Positions 1 to 9,011 of a DNA stretch of 64,000 bases are shown here, piece after piece. The notes under the pieces were generated by a model. That model did no database searches, was not told the origin of the DNA, and saw only the letters and a program-made list of their open reading frames with translations. Source of the DNA: Phenylobacterium sp. Root1290 (GTDB taxonomy: Bacteria > Pseudomonadota > Alphaproteobacteria > Caulobacterales > Caulobacteraceae); assembly GCF_001425305.1 (NCBI RefSeq), contig NZ_LMEE01000001.1:926216-990215 (forward strand), in the 5' to 3' direction. Each line of letters opens with the position of its first letter. Positions within the stretch are counted from its first letter, which is position 1. The position numbers and the translations under genes are program-made.

Positions 1-69
1 TCTTGGCCTGACCAGCGCGTCTGGCGACCCGCAGAGGTTCTAGGGGCGGCGCCTTCGTGGTGCGCTCTG

Positions 70-137
70 GGGCAGCGGGGAGCCGCGGGAACCCGCATGC
101 GGGTTCACCAGCCCCCCCGCGGCTCCCCGCACTGCCC
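70..137. repeat. Large imperfect inverted repeat with inner palindrome
   Basis: A 15-bp perfect inverted repeat (75-89 against 116-130) is extended by five more pairs (70-74 with 133-137) after a 2-nt bulge. It encloses a perfect 16-bp palindrome, AACCCGCATGCGGGTT (90-105). The arrangement folds into a long stem topped by a second hairpin. It lies downstream of the receptor gene next to that gene's terminator. It may be a repeat-family element or a terminator for a plus-strand gene ending before the window. The structure is seen; the function is inferred. Confidence 0.6.
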
Positions 138-149
138 GAACAAGGAAAG

Positions 150-175
150 AAGCCGGCGCTGCAAGGCGCCGGCTT
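150..175 (-). terminator. Intrinsic-terminator-like hairpin after the TonB receptor
   Basis: A 10-bp perfect GC-rich stem (150-159 with 166-175) has a 6-nt loop and begins 8 nt after the receptor stop codon. On the minus strand it is followed by a pyrimidine-rich tail (CTTTCCTTG), consistent with a weak intrinsic terminator. Confidence 0.65.
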
Positions 176-183
176 CATGTCGT

Positions 184-2403
184 CTAGAACTCGTACTTCA
201 GATCCACGCCGTAGGTCTTGGGCGTCGCGTAGTAGTTCATCAGGTCGCCGAAGAAGGTCTGGGCGGCGACAGCGTAGAGTTCGTCGGTGAGGTTCTTGCC
301 CCACACGGTGACCGACCAGGGGGCGTTCGGCGGCTGGACCCGCAGCGAGGCGTCCCACAGGCCGAAGGGTTCCTGGGCGAAGGTGTTGGCCGGGGTCCAG
401 TAGCTCTTGCCCTGCTTGGTGTAGTTGGTCTGCAGGCTGAAGGCCTGGTCCCACTCGCCCAAGCCGAAGACGTAGTTCGCGCCGATGTCGAACTTGTACT
501 CCGGGGAGCGCTGGATCTGGTTGCCCGAGAACACCACGCCGGCGCCGTCGACGAAGTTCTTGTACTTGGCGTCGAGCCACGAGCCCGAGGCGGTCAGGGT
601 CAGGTCCTCATTGACCGCCCAGGTGCCTTCGGCTTCCAGGCCCTTGATCTCGGCCGAACCGGCGTTGCTGGTGATCAGGCAGAGGCATTCCAGGACCAGC
701 TGCTGGGACTGCAGGTCCTTGTAGTCCATCTTGAAGGCCGCGATGTTCAGCCGCACGCGGCGGTCGAACAGGTCCGACTTCACGCCGATCTCGTAGTTGG
801 TCGCCTTTTCCGGGTCGTAGCCGAAGGCGGCGGCCGCGGCGGTCGACGGCAGGTGGTCCCAGCCGCCGCCCTTGAAGCCCTTGGCGGCGCTGGCATAGAC
901 CATGACGCTCTCGTTCGGGCGGTACTCGATGATCCCCTGCGGGGTCAGGGAGTTCCAGTCCTTGCCGTAGTTGACGGTGAAGGACTGGCCCTTGGCCAGC
1001 ACCAGGGCCGCGACGCAGAGGCCGTCGCCGCCATCCTCGAGGCACTGGGCCAGGCGGGTCCCGCTCTTGTCGTCCATGGTGTAGCGCAGGCCGACCGTGG
1101 CCTTGAGCTGGTCGGTGAAATTGTAGCCGACCTGGCCGAACACGGCCGTGGTCTTGAGGTCCGCCTCGTTGGTGTAGAGGAAGGTGCCGCTGAGGGCGGG
1201 GATGGTGGTGGCCGTGGTCGCGACGTTGGAGTCGTAGCGGGTGACGTCGTCGCTCTGGTGGAAGGCGCCGATGATCCAGTCGAAGCGGCTGTCGGGGTTG
1301 TCCGACACCAGCCGCAGTTCCTGGCTGAGGGTCTCGGGCCGCTCGCTGGTCGAGTAGAAGGTGTCGGCCAGGCCGGGGGGCGAGCCGATGCCCAGCTGGT
1401 TGAAGCCCATCGTGCCCTTCGACGAGCGCCAGCCGGTGATCGAGGTCAGCTTGGCGCCCTCGAATACGCCCCAGTCGACGCGGAGCATCGCCCCGCGGGT
1501 GAGGCGGCTGCTGAATTCTTGCTGAGGGCTGGTGCCGTCGCGCGGGCCCAGGCCGCGGGCCGCGCGCCAGGCGGCGACGACGCCGGTCCCGGCGGCGAAG
1601 GGATCGTCGGTCATGATCCGCGCCGTGCCGTCGGTCTCGTCGGTCCCGTAGTCGAAGGTCGCCAGGATCTGCAGGTCGGCGTTCGGCGCGCGGTAGAGCA
1701 GTCCGCCGCGGCCCTGGTAGGACTTCAGGTTGTCCATGTCGCCGCCGAGGATGACGTTCCGGCTGTAGCCCGAGCGGTTGCGGACCTGGAAGGCGACGCG
1801 GCCGGCGAGGTTGTCGGTCAGCGGCCCGGTCACATGGCCGTTGACCATCACCGAGTCGTAGTTGCCGAACGAGACGGTGGTCGAGCCGGACGGATCGAAC
1901 TTGGGCTTGGCGGTGATGACGCTGATCGCGCCGCCGACCACGTTCTTGCCCAGCAGCACGCCCTGCGGGCCGCGGATCACCTCGACCCGTTCCAGGTCGT
2001 AGAAGTCGGTGAAGGCCGAGCCCATCCGCGAGAGATAGACCTCGTCGACGAACATGCCGACCGACGGTTCGGCGGTGGCGTCGAGGATGCGCACGCTGGT
2101 CACGCCGCGGATGCTGAGCTCCTTGCCCAGGGCCGAGCTCTCGGTCATCGAGAACGACGGCACCGAGTTCGACAGCGAGCTGAGGTCGACGATGCGGCTC
2201 CGCTCCAGAGCCTCCTCGGTGATGGCGCTGATGGCGGTCGGGACGTCCTGCAGCCGCCGTTCGCGGCGGTCGGCGGTGACGATCACCTCCTCCACGGCCA
2301 CGGTCCGCTCGCCGGAAGGCGCGGTCTGGGCCGCCGCCGTGGTTCCGGCCGAAAGAGCTCCTACGGCGCAGGTGGCCAACAGAAAGAGCGCTTGCCTGGT
2401 CAT
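184..2403 (-). CDS. TonB-dependent outer-membrane receptor
   Basis: The 739-residue protein has the standard layout of the family. It has a signal peptide of about 25 residues (hydrophobic core, AAAQ cleavage region) and a TonB-box-like segment (VEEVIVTA) near residues 37-45. A plug domain follows to about residue 165 and contains the IRGPQGVLLGKN motif, then a long beta-barrel ends in a C-terminal Phe. It resembles the receptors of the iron-complex outer-membrane family that Caulobacterales use for many substrates besides iron. It is divergent from an MFS transporter, and two copies of the shared CTTGCA motif lie between them, which suggests co-regulated uptake with the nearby catabolic genes. 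The ligand cannot be told from sequence. Confidence 0.93.
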   Translation of the reverse strand: MTRQALFLLATCAVGALSAGTTAAAQTAPSGERTVAVEEVIVTADRRERRLQDVPTAISAITEEALERSRIVDLSSLSNSVPSFSMTESSALGKELSIRGVTSVRILDATAEPSVGMFVDEVYLSRMGSAFTDFYDLERVEVIRGPQGVLLGKNVVGGAISVITAKPKFDPSGSTTVSFGNYDSVMVNGHVTGPLTDNLAGRVAFQVRNRSGYSRNVILGGDMDNLKSYQGRGGLLYRAPNADLQILATFDYGTDETDGTARIMTDDPFAAGTGVVAAWRAARGLGPRDGTSPQQEFSSRLTRGAMLRVDWGVFEGAKLTSITGWRSSKGTMGFNQLGIGSPPGLADTFYSTSERPETLSQELRLVSDNPDSRFDWIIGAFHQSDDVTRYDSNVATTATTIPALSGTFLYTNEADLKTTAVFGQVGYNFTDQLKATVGLRYTMDDKSGTRLAQCLEDGGDGLCVAALVLAKGQSFTVNYGKDWNSLTPQGIIEYRPNESVMVYASAAKGFKGGGWDHLPSTAAAAAFGYDPEKATNYEIGVKSDLFDRRVRLNIAAFKMDYKDLQSQQLVLECLCLITSNAGSAEIKGLEAEGTWAVNEDLTLTASGSWLDAKYKNFVDGAGVVFSGNQIQRSPEYKFDIGANYVFGLGEWDQAFSLQTNYTKQGKSYWTPANTFAQEPFGLWDASLRVQPPNAPWSVTVWGKNLTDELYAVAAQTFFGDLMNYYATPKTYGVDLKYEF

Positions 2404-2473
2404 CTAGTTTCCCCCGCGTTGCGCGACGCCCCGAGGCGCCGCTCCACTGGGCTCTACGGCCCATGACGAGAGA

Positions 2474-2494
2474 CTTGCATTACTAGACTGATAC
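2474..2494 (+). promoter_or_regulatory. Putative operator, CTTGCA motif copy 1
   Basis: First of seven similar 21-bp sites. It has CTTGCATT at 1-8, ACT at 14-16 and A at 18. It lies in the divergent receptor/MFS intergenic region, 56 bp before a second copy in the same orientation. Operator function is inferred from recurrence. Confidence 0.5.
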
Positions 2495-2529
2495 GCACAA
2501 GTCCCTTTTTGAAAGTCGCTCCAGATCGG

Positions 2530-2550
2530 CTTGCATTTTAATACCTTTCG
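2530..2550 (+). promoter_or_regulatory. Putative operator, CTTGCA motif copy 2
   Basis: Has CTTGCATT at 1-8 and ACC at 14-16, and matches the copy at 19682 at about 16 of 21 positions by eye. It lies 53 bp upstream of the chosen MFS start. Confidence 0.5.
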
Positions 2551-2602
2551 AGTGACGGTGGCCTGGACGCCGCGCAGACGGCCACTCCATCGGGGCCCAG
2601 GA

Positions 2603-3955
2603 ATGCTTCAAAAGACAATGGAATTCGCGGCCCCGCCCCAGGTCGGCGCGCCGGACTGGCCCTCGCCGTCCCGCGCCTGGGCGACGGTGCTGGTGCTGAT
2701 GGCGGCCTATGCCGTCGGCTTCGTCGACCGGCAGATCCTGACCCTGCTGGTGGAGCCGCTGCGCCGCGATCTCGGAATCACCGACACCCAGTTCAGCCTG
2801 CTGAGCGGCCTGGCCTTCACGCTGTTCTACACCCTGATGGGGGTGCCGCTGGCCTGGCTGGCCGACCGCGGATCGCGCCGCAACCTGATCATGGTCAGCA
2901 TCGGGGTGTGGAGCGCCATGACCGCGGCCTGCGGGCTGGCCGGCTCGTTCGTCTCGCTGTTCGCCGCGCGCGTGGGCGTGGGCATCGGGGAAGCAGGCCT
3001 GTCGCCCGCCGCCTACTCGCTGATCGCCGACTCGTTCCCGCCCGCCAAGCGCGCGCGGGCCATGGGCGTCTATGCGATCGGGGCCATCACCGGGGTCGGC
3101 CTGGCGCTGATCATCGGCGGGGCGGTGATCGAGTGGGCCAGCACGGCCCCGCCCGTCACCCTGCCCGTGGTCGGCACGCTGAAGAGCTGGCAGATGGCCT
3201 TCATCCTGGTCAGCCTGCCCGGCCCGGTGCTGATCGTGGCGATGATGTTCCTGCGCGAGCCGGCCCGGCAGGGCGCGGGCGCCGCGCCCTCCGCCCCGCT
3301 CGGCCCCTATCTGCGCCAGCGCTGGCTGATCTTCACCCTGCTCGCGGCCGGCTACTCGCTGGTCGGGGTGGCGATCGCCGCCTACCTGACCTGGGCGCCG
3401 GCCTTCCTGATGCGCGCGCACGGCTGGCCGGTGGGCAAGGTCGGAGCGATCTACGGGACCATCCTGCTGGTGAGCAGCACGGTCGGGGTCCTGATCGGCG
3501 GTTGGTGGACCGACCGCTTCGCCGCCGCCGGCCGCAAGGACGCGGTGCTGCGCGTCGCGATCATCGGCGCGCTCGGCGCCTTCCCGTTCGCCCTGGCCGC
3601 GCCGATGGTCTCCAGCGACGTCACCGCCGCGGTGCTGCTGGCGCTGATGTGCCTGGGGTTCGGCCTGACCCAGGGCCTGCCGGCGGTGTCCTTCCAGGCG
3701 GTGACGCCCAACCGCGTCCGCGCCCGGGTGATCGCGCTCTATCTGCTGATCGGCAACATCGTCGCCTTTACGGTCGGCCCGACGGCGGTGGCGCTGATCA
3801 GCGACCACTGGCTGCGCGACCCCAAGAAGATCGGCGTCGCCGTCGCGGTGGTCACCGCCATCGTCCTGCCGCTGGGCGTCATCGCCCTGCTGGCCGCCAT
3901 CAAGCCCTACATCCAGGCGTCGGAGGAAGAGGCCGCGCAAACCTCTGATCACTGA
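2603..3955 (+). CDS. MFS transporter
   Basis: A 450-residue polytopic protein with about 12 hydrophobic segments and the MFS loop 2-3 signature (LADRGSRRNLIM). The first membrane helix is followed by FVDRQILTLLVEPLRRDLGI, typical of the Spinster-like and aromatic-compound branches of the family. The reading frame is open from 2531. The start at 2603, or an ATG at 2618, is preferred because the residues before them are arginine-rich and unlike the family. It is divergent from a TonB receptor, so the pair could carry one substrate across the outer and then the inner membrane. The substrate is unknown. Confidence 0.9.
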   Translation: MLQKTMEFAAPPQVGAPDWPSPSRAWATVLVLMAAYAVGFVDRQILTLLVEPLRRDLGITDTQFSLLSGLAFTLFYTLMGVPLAWLADRGSRRNLIMVSIGVWSAMTAACGLAGSFVSLFAARVGVGIGEAGLSPAAYSLIADSFPPAKRARAMGVYAIGAITGVGLALIIGGAVIEWASTAPPVTLPVVGTLKSWQMAFILVSLPGPVLIVAMMFLREPARQGAGAAPSAPLGPYLRQRWLIFTLLAAGYSLVGVAIAAYLTWAPAFLMRAHGWPVGKVGAIYGTILLVSSTVGVLIGGWWTDRFAAAGRKDAVLRVAIIGALGAFPFALAAPMVSSDVTAAVLLALMCLGFGLTQGLPAVSFQAVTPNRVRARVIALYLLIGNIVAFTVGPTAVALISDHWLRDPKKIGVAVAVVTAIVLPLGVIALLAAIKPYIQASEEEAAQTSDH

Positions 3956-4058
3956 CGTTTGTAGACTGCGGGTTTGCACCGACGCCAAAACCGGTGCAGC
4001 CTGCTGAACGGACCCGCAAGAAGGTCCGTGACTAGACAAAGACATGGGAGGAAGGCGC

Positions 4059-4295
4059 GTGAAGATCGTCGCCTTGACCGCCGTCCTGAGCCTGCTGGCT
4101 ATGGGGACGGCGTCCGCGCAGAGCAGCGGACAGGTGCGCAACGACGCCAAGTCGGGCGGCCTGTTGATGACCGCCGCCTATAAGCCGGCGCCAAGCCGCA
4201 CCACCACCGCGCGGTTCACGTCCAAACCAGCGCCCGCCAAGCCCGTCTACATCTACAAGGCCCCGATGGCCGTGAAGCCGTTGAAGACCTGGTAA
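4059..4295 (+). CDS. Small exported protein of unknown function
   Basis: A 78-residue protein starting at GTG. An ATG lies 15 nt upstream, but the strong Shine-Dalgarno GGGAGGAAG (4046-4054) sits between the two and favours the GTG. The N-terminus is a clear signal peptide (VKIVALTAVLSLLAMGTASAQ), leaving a mature part of roughly 57 basic residues rich in Pro, Ala and Lys. No domain is recognised. It is probably a small periplasmic protein, and its neighbours give no functional clue. Confidence 0.65.
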   Translation: MKIVALTAVLSLLAMGTASAQSSGQVRNDAKSGGLLMTAAYKPAPSRTTTARFTSKPAPAKPVYIYKAPMAVKPLKTW

Positions 4296-4316
4296 GCGCA
4301 AGACCGGCGCAAAACC

Positions 4317-4409
4317 GTCATCCCGGTTTCGGCGCAGCCGAAGACCGGGACCCATGACACCGCCGCGCGAATGGATCCCGGACATGCGCGATGCGCATTC
4401 CGGGATGAC
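4317..4409. repeat. Palindromic intergenic repeat (GTCATCCCGG type)
   Basis: A 93-bp element is bounded by a perfect 10-bp inverted repeat (GTCATCCCGG at 4317-4326, CCGGGATGAC at 4400-4409). It contains a smaller hairpin around TTCGGCGCAGCCGAA. It lies between convergent genes, where it could end transcription from both sides. Fragments of similar sequence occur near 7826-7851 and 22619-22636. Dispersed repeats of this kind are common in Caulobacterales. Confidence 0.75.
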
Positions 4410-4423
4410 ACTCGAGATTGGCG

Positions 4424-5896
4424 TTAGCGCCCCTGCGCCGCGCGGATGGCCTCGCCCTGGCCCCAGGTCGCATGGGTGCCGCTGGAGATGCGGCCCGGCA
4501 GCATGATCCGGCAGACCGGACCGTCGGCCAGCTTCCTGGCGTCGTAGACCACGCATTCCGACCGATCGGCGACCATGTCGGTGACGAAGGTCACCAGGTA
4601 GCCGTCATCCTCGTCGACGCCGCCGACGCGGGGGGCGAAGCCCGGCTCGCTGCCGTAACGCTCCTCACCGAAGTCGATCGCCCAGCTCTCGCCGGTGTCC
4701 AGGTCGTGCTTCACCAGGCCAGTGAACAGGAACCAGCCCGGCTTGGAGACTGCGCTGTAGCCGTAGCGGTACTTGCGGCCGGCGTACTGGTTGTTGATGA
4801 CCCCGAACTCAAGGATGCGGTCGTCCAGGCGCTGCTCGCGGGTCTCGCCGGTCTTCATGTCGAAGCGCCAGCGATGCAGCTTGGGCCGCAGCTCGTTCTG
4901 GTCGAGGAAGGCCATGATCCGCTCATAGCCGGCCGGGGCGCTGTTGGACGACTTCGGTTCCGGATTCTCTTCGAAGTAGCCGTCGAGCACGACTTCGTCA
5001 CCGTCCTCAAAGGCGTTGAGGAAGTGCAGGACGTAGGTCGGATCGGCGTCGAACCACTTCACGTCTTCCGGCTTGCCGTAGCGCGGCAGGATGCCGAAGC
5101 GCGAGCGCATCTCGCGGTGGAACCGCACGACGTGCAGGTTCTTCTCCAGCAGCTCCGGCTCCCAGAACACCGGCAGGTCGTTGAGGATCGAGTAGTTGGT
5201 GGTGAAGGCCATGTCGTGCGGCAGGCGCGGGCCCGGCAGCGGCACGGGGATGTAGTGCTTGAGCTTGTTGTCCGCGCCGACCACCCCGTAGTGCATGTAC
5301 GGGGCGTGCTTGGAATAGTTGAAGAACAAGAGCTCGCCGGTGTGCTCGTCCACCTTGGGGTGGGCCGAGATGCCGTCGATCGGCGTCCAGCTCTCGATGC
5401 CTTCCTGCTCCAAGGTGTAGGGGTCCAGGCGATAGCCCTCCCCGCACTGATAGAAAGTCGAGAGGATCTTGCCGGCGTGGACGACGACGTCGGTCGAGGA
5501 CGAGTCCTTCAGCCGTTCGTGCGCGCCCCAACCCGGACGGGTGGATTTGGCGGGGTTTTCAGCCAGGCCCGCCCATAGCGCGCGGCCGGCCTCTTCCTCG
5601 GCCTGGAAGCCCTTGGTCCGGACGAAGCGGTTGCGATAGCCCGCCTTGCCGCCCTTGAAGCTCATGACGTGCAGCATGCCGTCGCCATCGAACGGGTGAT
5701 AGCGGCCCAGCGGCTCGTGCACCGGGTTCTCGGTGTTGCGAACGTAGACGCCGTCGATATCGGCCGGGACCTGACCGATCACCTCGAGTTCGGCGCCGTT
5801 GAACTCCTCATGCTGCGGGGTCCAGGCCCCGTTCATATAAGGATGGTCGTTCGGCTCGATGGTGGTGTGGACCCGGTTCACCAGTTCGACGGGCAT
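4424..5896 (-). CDS. Carotenoid-cleavage-type dioxygenase (RPE65/lignostilbene family)
   Basis: A 490-residue protein, close to the usual family length. The four iron-binding histidines are recognisable in their usual contexts: SAHPKVDEHTGEL, PHDMAFT, VLHFLNAFEDGDEV and, near the C-terminus, GTHATWG. The family cleaves C=C bonds of carotenoids, stilbenes or related aromatic alkenes using Fe(II) and O2. The start at 5896 is chosen because GGGAG lies just upstream; the frame is open further to 5956. It is divergent from an acyl-CoA ligase, so the aldehyde or acid it releases might feed CoA activation. That link is inference. Confidence 0.9.
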   Translation of the reverse strand: MPVELVNRVHTTIEPNDHPYMNGAWTPQHEEFNGAELEVIGQVPADIDGVYVRNTENPVHEPLGRYHPFDGDGMLHVMSFKGGKAGYRNRFVRTKGFQAEEEAGRALWAGLAENPAKSTRPGWGAHERLKDSSSTDVVVHAGKILSTFYQCGEGYRLDPYTLEQEGIESWTPIDGISAHPKVDEHTGELLFFNYSKHAPYMHYGVVGADNKLKHYIPVPLPGPRLPHDMAFTTNYSILNDLPVFWEPELLEKNLHVVRFHREMRSRFGILPRYGKPEDVKWFDADPTYVLHFLNAFEDGDEVVLDGYFEENPEPKSSNSAPAGYERIMAFLDQNELRPKLHRWRFDMKTGETREQRLDDRILEFGVINNQYAGRKYRYGYSAVSKPGWFLFTGLVKHDLDTGESWAIDFGEERYGSEPGFAPRVGGVDEDDGYLVTFVTDMVADRSECVVYDARKLADGPVCRIMLPGRISSGTHATWGQGEAIRAAQGR

Positions 5897-6123
5897 GTCG
5901 CTACTCCCTTGGCTGGACGGCTCACGGCCATCCTGGTTGCCCCATGATAGGCGCATTCAGTTTCAATTTGCCAGTTGGATTTCGCGACTGCGGGATCTGA
6001 GCCGGCCGCGGCCGAATATCACTTTCATTTCGAGACTGATTTGATGTATCTCAATTGATGCGCGCCGGCAGCGCCGCCATTCGAAGCGGCCGCCGCACGC
6101 ATGAGTCTGGTTGGAGGAAACCC

Positions 6124-7749
6124 ATGTCCCACCCCGTCTGGTTCGACCCCAAGGCTGCACCGAGCGCGGCGGACTGCGTTGTCCCGCGGCTGATCGACCG
6201 GCACGCCAAGGCCACGCCCGACAAGGTGTTCCTGCGCTTCGAGAACGGCGAGGAGTGGACCTGGGCCCAGACCCGCGACATCGCCCTGCGCACGGCCGCC
6301 GCGTTTCAGGCGCGCGGCGTGAAGGCCGGCGACATCGTCGCGGCCTGGGCGCCCAATTCCGCCGCCCTCTGCCGGGCCTGGTTCGGCGCCAACTACGCCG
6401 GCGCGGCGCTCGCCCCGATCAACACCAGCTTCCGCGGCCGTCTGCTGGAGCACGCCATCAACAAGACCGGAGCCAAGGTCGCCGTCGTCCACCCAGACCT
6501 CGCCCCGCGCCTGACCGGCCTTTCCCTGCCGGCGCTGGAGCGCGTGATCCTCACCGCTCCGGGCCCCAACGCCCTGGACCTGGCCCAGGCGATCGAGCCG
6601 CCCTCGGCCCTGGACGGAGACGCCGCCCTGGCCGTGCTGGCCGAGCCGCAGCCCTGGGACACCCCGGTGATCATCTTCACCTCCGGCACCACCGGCCCGT
6701 CGAAGGCGGTCGTGACCTCATACGTCCAGGAGTGGACGACCGCCCGCGTCACCTACGGCTACATGCGCGCCGACGACCGGATGCTGGTCAACCTGCCGAT
6801 GTTCCACGTCGGCGGGATCAGCGGGATCATGGCGGCGCTGGCCAGCGGCGGCTCCATCGCCCTGTTCGAAGCCTTCGACACCCGCCGGTTCTGGGACCTG
6901 GTGCGCGAGACCGGATCGACCACCTGCAGCGGCTTCATCGGCGCCCTGACCAGCTTCCTGCACAAGGAGCCGCCGCGGCCGGACGACAAGGACAACCCGC
7001 TGCGGATCTGCACCCTGTCGCCGGTGTCCGAGGAGACGGTGGCCTTGGCCGAGCGGTTCGGCTTCGACTACGTCTCCGGTTTCAACATGACCGAGGTCTC
7101 GTCCCCGCTGATCAGCGAGGTCAATGAACAGACCATGCGCAGCTGCGGGCGGCCGCGCGCCGGCGTCCAGTGCCGCATCGTCGACGCCTTCGACCAGGAG
7201 GTCCCCCACGGCGAGGTCGGCGAGCTGACGATCCGCACCGACCGTCCCTGGGAGCTGTTCAAGGAATATCTGGGCGATCCCGCCGCCACCGCCGAGGCCT
7301 GGCGCAACGGCTGGTTCCACACCGGCGACCTGCTGCGGCGCGACGCTGAGGGCCGCTTCTATTTCGTGGACCGCAAGAAGGACGCGATCCGCCGCCGCGG
7401 CGAGAACATGTCCTCGCTGGAGATCGAGATCGAGGTCAGCGCCTACGAACATGTGCGCGAAGTGGCCGTCTATGGGGTCGACCTGCCGGGCGGCGAGCAG
7501 GAGGTGATGGTCTGTGTCGCCCCGCGCGAGGGCTCAACCGTCGATCCCAAGGCGCTGATCGAGTTCCTGATCCCGCGCATGGCCCACTTCATGGTGCCGC
7601 GCTACGTGCGGGTCGAGGCCGAGCTGCCCAAGACCCCGACCAACAAGATCCAGAAGGTCGAACTGCGCAAGGAAGGCGTCACCGCCCAGACCTGGGACCG
7701 CGAAGCCGCCGGCATCCGCGTCCGGCGCGAGAAGCTGTCGACGCACTAG
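6124..7749 (+). CDS. AMP-forming acyl-CoA ligase (CaiC/FadD-like)
   Basis: A 541-residue member of the ANL superfamily. It has the P-loop-like TSGTTGPSKAVV, the GFNMTE motif, the hinge region GWFHTGDLLRRD and the C-terminal catalytic-lysine context PKTPTNKIQK. Such enzymes activate a carboxylic acid through an acyl-adenylate to the CoA thioester. The start at 6124 follows GGAGG closely. It is the first of three ligases in this island. The substrate is not determinable; the family includes crotonobetaine, fatty-acid and aromatic-acid ligases. Confidence 0.92.
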   Translation: MSHPVWFDPKAAPSAADCVVPRLIDRHAKATPDKVFLRFENGEEWTWAQTRDIALRTAAAFQARGVKAGDIVAAWAPNSAALCRAWFGANYAGAALAPINTSFRGRLLEHAINKTGAKVAVVHPDLAPRLTGLSLPALERVILTAPGPNALDLAQAIEPPSALDGDAALAVLAEPQPWDTPVIIFTSGTTGPSKAVVTSYVQEWTTARVTYGYMRADDRMLVNLPMFHVGGISGIMAALASGGSIALFEAFDTRRFWDLVRETGSTTCSGFIGALTSFLHKEPPRPDDKDNPLRICTLSPVSEETVALAERFGFDYVSGFNMTEVSSPLISEVNEQTMRSCGRPRAGVQCRIVDAFDQEVPHGEVGELTIRTDRPWELFKEYLGDPAATAEAWRNGWFHTGDLLRRDAEGRFYFVDRKKDAIRRRGENMSSLEIEIEVSAYEHVREVAVYGVDLPGGEQEVMVCVAPREGSTVDPKALIEFLIPRMAHFMVPRYVRVEAELPKTPTNKIQKVELRKEGVTAQTWDREAAGIRVRREKLSTH

Positions 7750-7948
7750 GGTTCAGTCGCACTGCCGCTAACCCGGCCAAGCAGCGCTTGGACCAGGCCG
7801 GAGCGCCGCAAGCTTGTCTGGGACTCAGGGCCCCGGCCTTCGCCGGGATGAGCGGGTGGGGCTGAACCAAGCCGCGCGGCGCCCGCGCCAAGCTGGCTAG
7901 ATGAACTGGCGATGCTAGGCTCCGGACCGGGACGCGCGAGGAGCGACA

Positions 7949-8239
7949 ATGACCGCCTATCTGGTGCTCGACTTCTCGATCAAGGACCTCCGCGGCTTCA
8001 TGCCGTACGTTGAGGCCATTCCCGCCTTCATCGCTAAGCATAGCGGGCGCTACATCGTGCGCGGCGTCGAGCCGGAGGTGATGGAGGGCGACTGGACGCC
8101 GGAGCGGATGGTCATTCTGGAGTTCCCCTCCAGCGATCATGCGCGGGCGTTCCTGAACGATCCCGAGGCCCAGGACCTGTTCGCACTGCGCAAGCACACC
8201 ACCGTGAGCAAGCTTGTCTTGGTCGAGGGCGACAGCTGA
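7949..8239 (+). CDS. DUF1330 family protein
   Basis: A 96-residue protein with the compact ferredoxin-like pattern of DUF1330. The N-terminal strand is AYLVLDFSIKD, the middle contains RYIVRGVEPEVMEGDW, and MVILEFPSSDHARAFLND is typical of dimeric alpha-beta-barrel proteins. The role of the family is not established. GAGGAG lies before the start, and the alpha/beta hydrolase gene follows after 25 nt, so the two are probably co-transcribed. Confidence 0.85.
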   Translation: MTAYLVLDFSIKDLRGFMPYVEAIPAFIAKHSGRYIVRGVEPEVMEGDWTPERMVILEFPSSDHARAFLNDPEAQDLFALRKHTTVSKLVLVEGDS

Positions 8240-8264
8240 CAGCGGCCCGCGCTAGGACTCCGCC

Positions 8265-8960
8265 ATGCTTCCCATCGTCTTCATTCCCGGCCTGCTGTGC
8301 GACGAACGGCTGTGGCGCGACCAGCAGGCGGCGCTGGCGGACCTGGCGCCGTCCATCGTCGCCGACGTCACCCGGGACGACAGCGTCGCCGGAATGGCTG
8401 CGCGGCTGTTGGCCGACGCCCCGCCGCGGTTCAGCGTCGTGGCGTTGTCGATGGGCGGTTATGTGGCTTTCGAAGTGCTTCGCCAGGCTCGCGAGCGGGT
8501 CGGGGCCGTCGCGCTGCTGGACACCAGCGCCGCGCCGGACGCCCCGGGACGTTCGGCCGAACGCGAGGCGGCGCTGGCCTCGCTGTCGCGGGGTCGATTC
8601 GCCGGGGTGACCGACCGGCTGCTGCCGCGGCTGATCGATGAGCAGCATCTGGGCGGCCCGGTCGGCGAAGACTTGAAGGCCATGGCCCAACGGGTCGGCG
8701 GCGAGGCGTTCGTGCGCCAGCAGACCGCGATCCTGAACCGACCCGACAGCCGTCCGTTGCTGGGCTCGTTGGACATTCCGGCGCTGGTGGCGGTCGGCGA
8801 CGGCGATGTGCTGACGCCGCCGTCCGAGTCGGTGGCGATGTTCCGGGCCCTGCCCCGCCCGTGGTTCCACCTGTTCCACCGCTGCGGCCACCTGCCGGCC
8901 ATCGAGCAGCCGGAAGAGACGAGCGCGCTCTTGCGCCGGTGGCTGGCGACCACCACTTGA
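8265..8960 (+). CDS. Alpha/beta-fold hydrolase
   Basis: A 231-residue protein with the beta-strand/oxyanion segment PIVFIPGLLCDERLW, the nucleophile elbow ALSMGGYVA (catalytic Ser), an acid-loop candidate VAVGDGDVLTPP and the catalytic His in RCGHLPAIEQPEE. These match small esterase or lactonase-type members of the fold. It sits between a DUF1330 gene and a TetR regulator inside the catabolic island. It might hydrolyse an ester, lactone or thioester intermediate, but that is inference. Confidence 0.9.
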   Translation: MLPIVFIPGLLCDERLWRDQQAALADLAPSIVADVTRDDSVAGMAARLLADAPPRFSVVALSMGGYVAFEVLRQARERVGAVALLDTSAAPDAPGRSAEREAALASLSRGRFAGVTDRLLPRLIDEQHLGGPVGEDLKAMAQRVGGEAFVRQQTAILNRPDSRPLLGSLDIPALVAVGDGDVLTPPSESVAMFRALPRPWFHLFHRCGHLPAIEQPEETSALLRRWLATTT

Positions 8961-8977
8961 CGCTACGGTAAGGGTTG

Positions 8978-9005
8978 TTGAAAATTACCGTCCAACTGGT
9001 ATGTA
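8978..9005 (+). promoter_or_regulatory. Candidate promoter of the TetR gene
   Basis: TTGAAA (8978-8983) and TATGTA (9000-9005) are separated by 16 bp. The predicted transcript would begin at or very close to the ATG at 9012, implying a leaderless mRNA. A short inverted pair, TACC/GGTA (8986-8989 and 8998-9001), lies within the spacer and could be an autoregulatory site. Confidence 0.4.
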
Positions 9006-9011
9006 GCAGTC

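Noticed and set aside
1..43. 3' end of a plus-strand gene (in-frame TAG at 41-43)
   Set aside because: Only 13 codons are visible with no recognisable sequence, so it cannot be told from chance.
97..2466. 789-codon plus-strand frame opposite the TonB receptor
   Set aside because: High-GC shadow of the real minus-strand gene; no domain, and the opposite strand has signal peptide, plug and barrel motifs.
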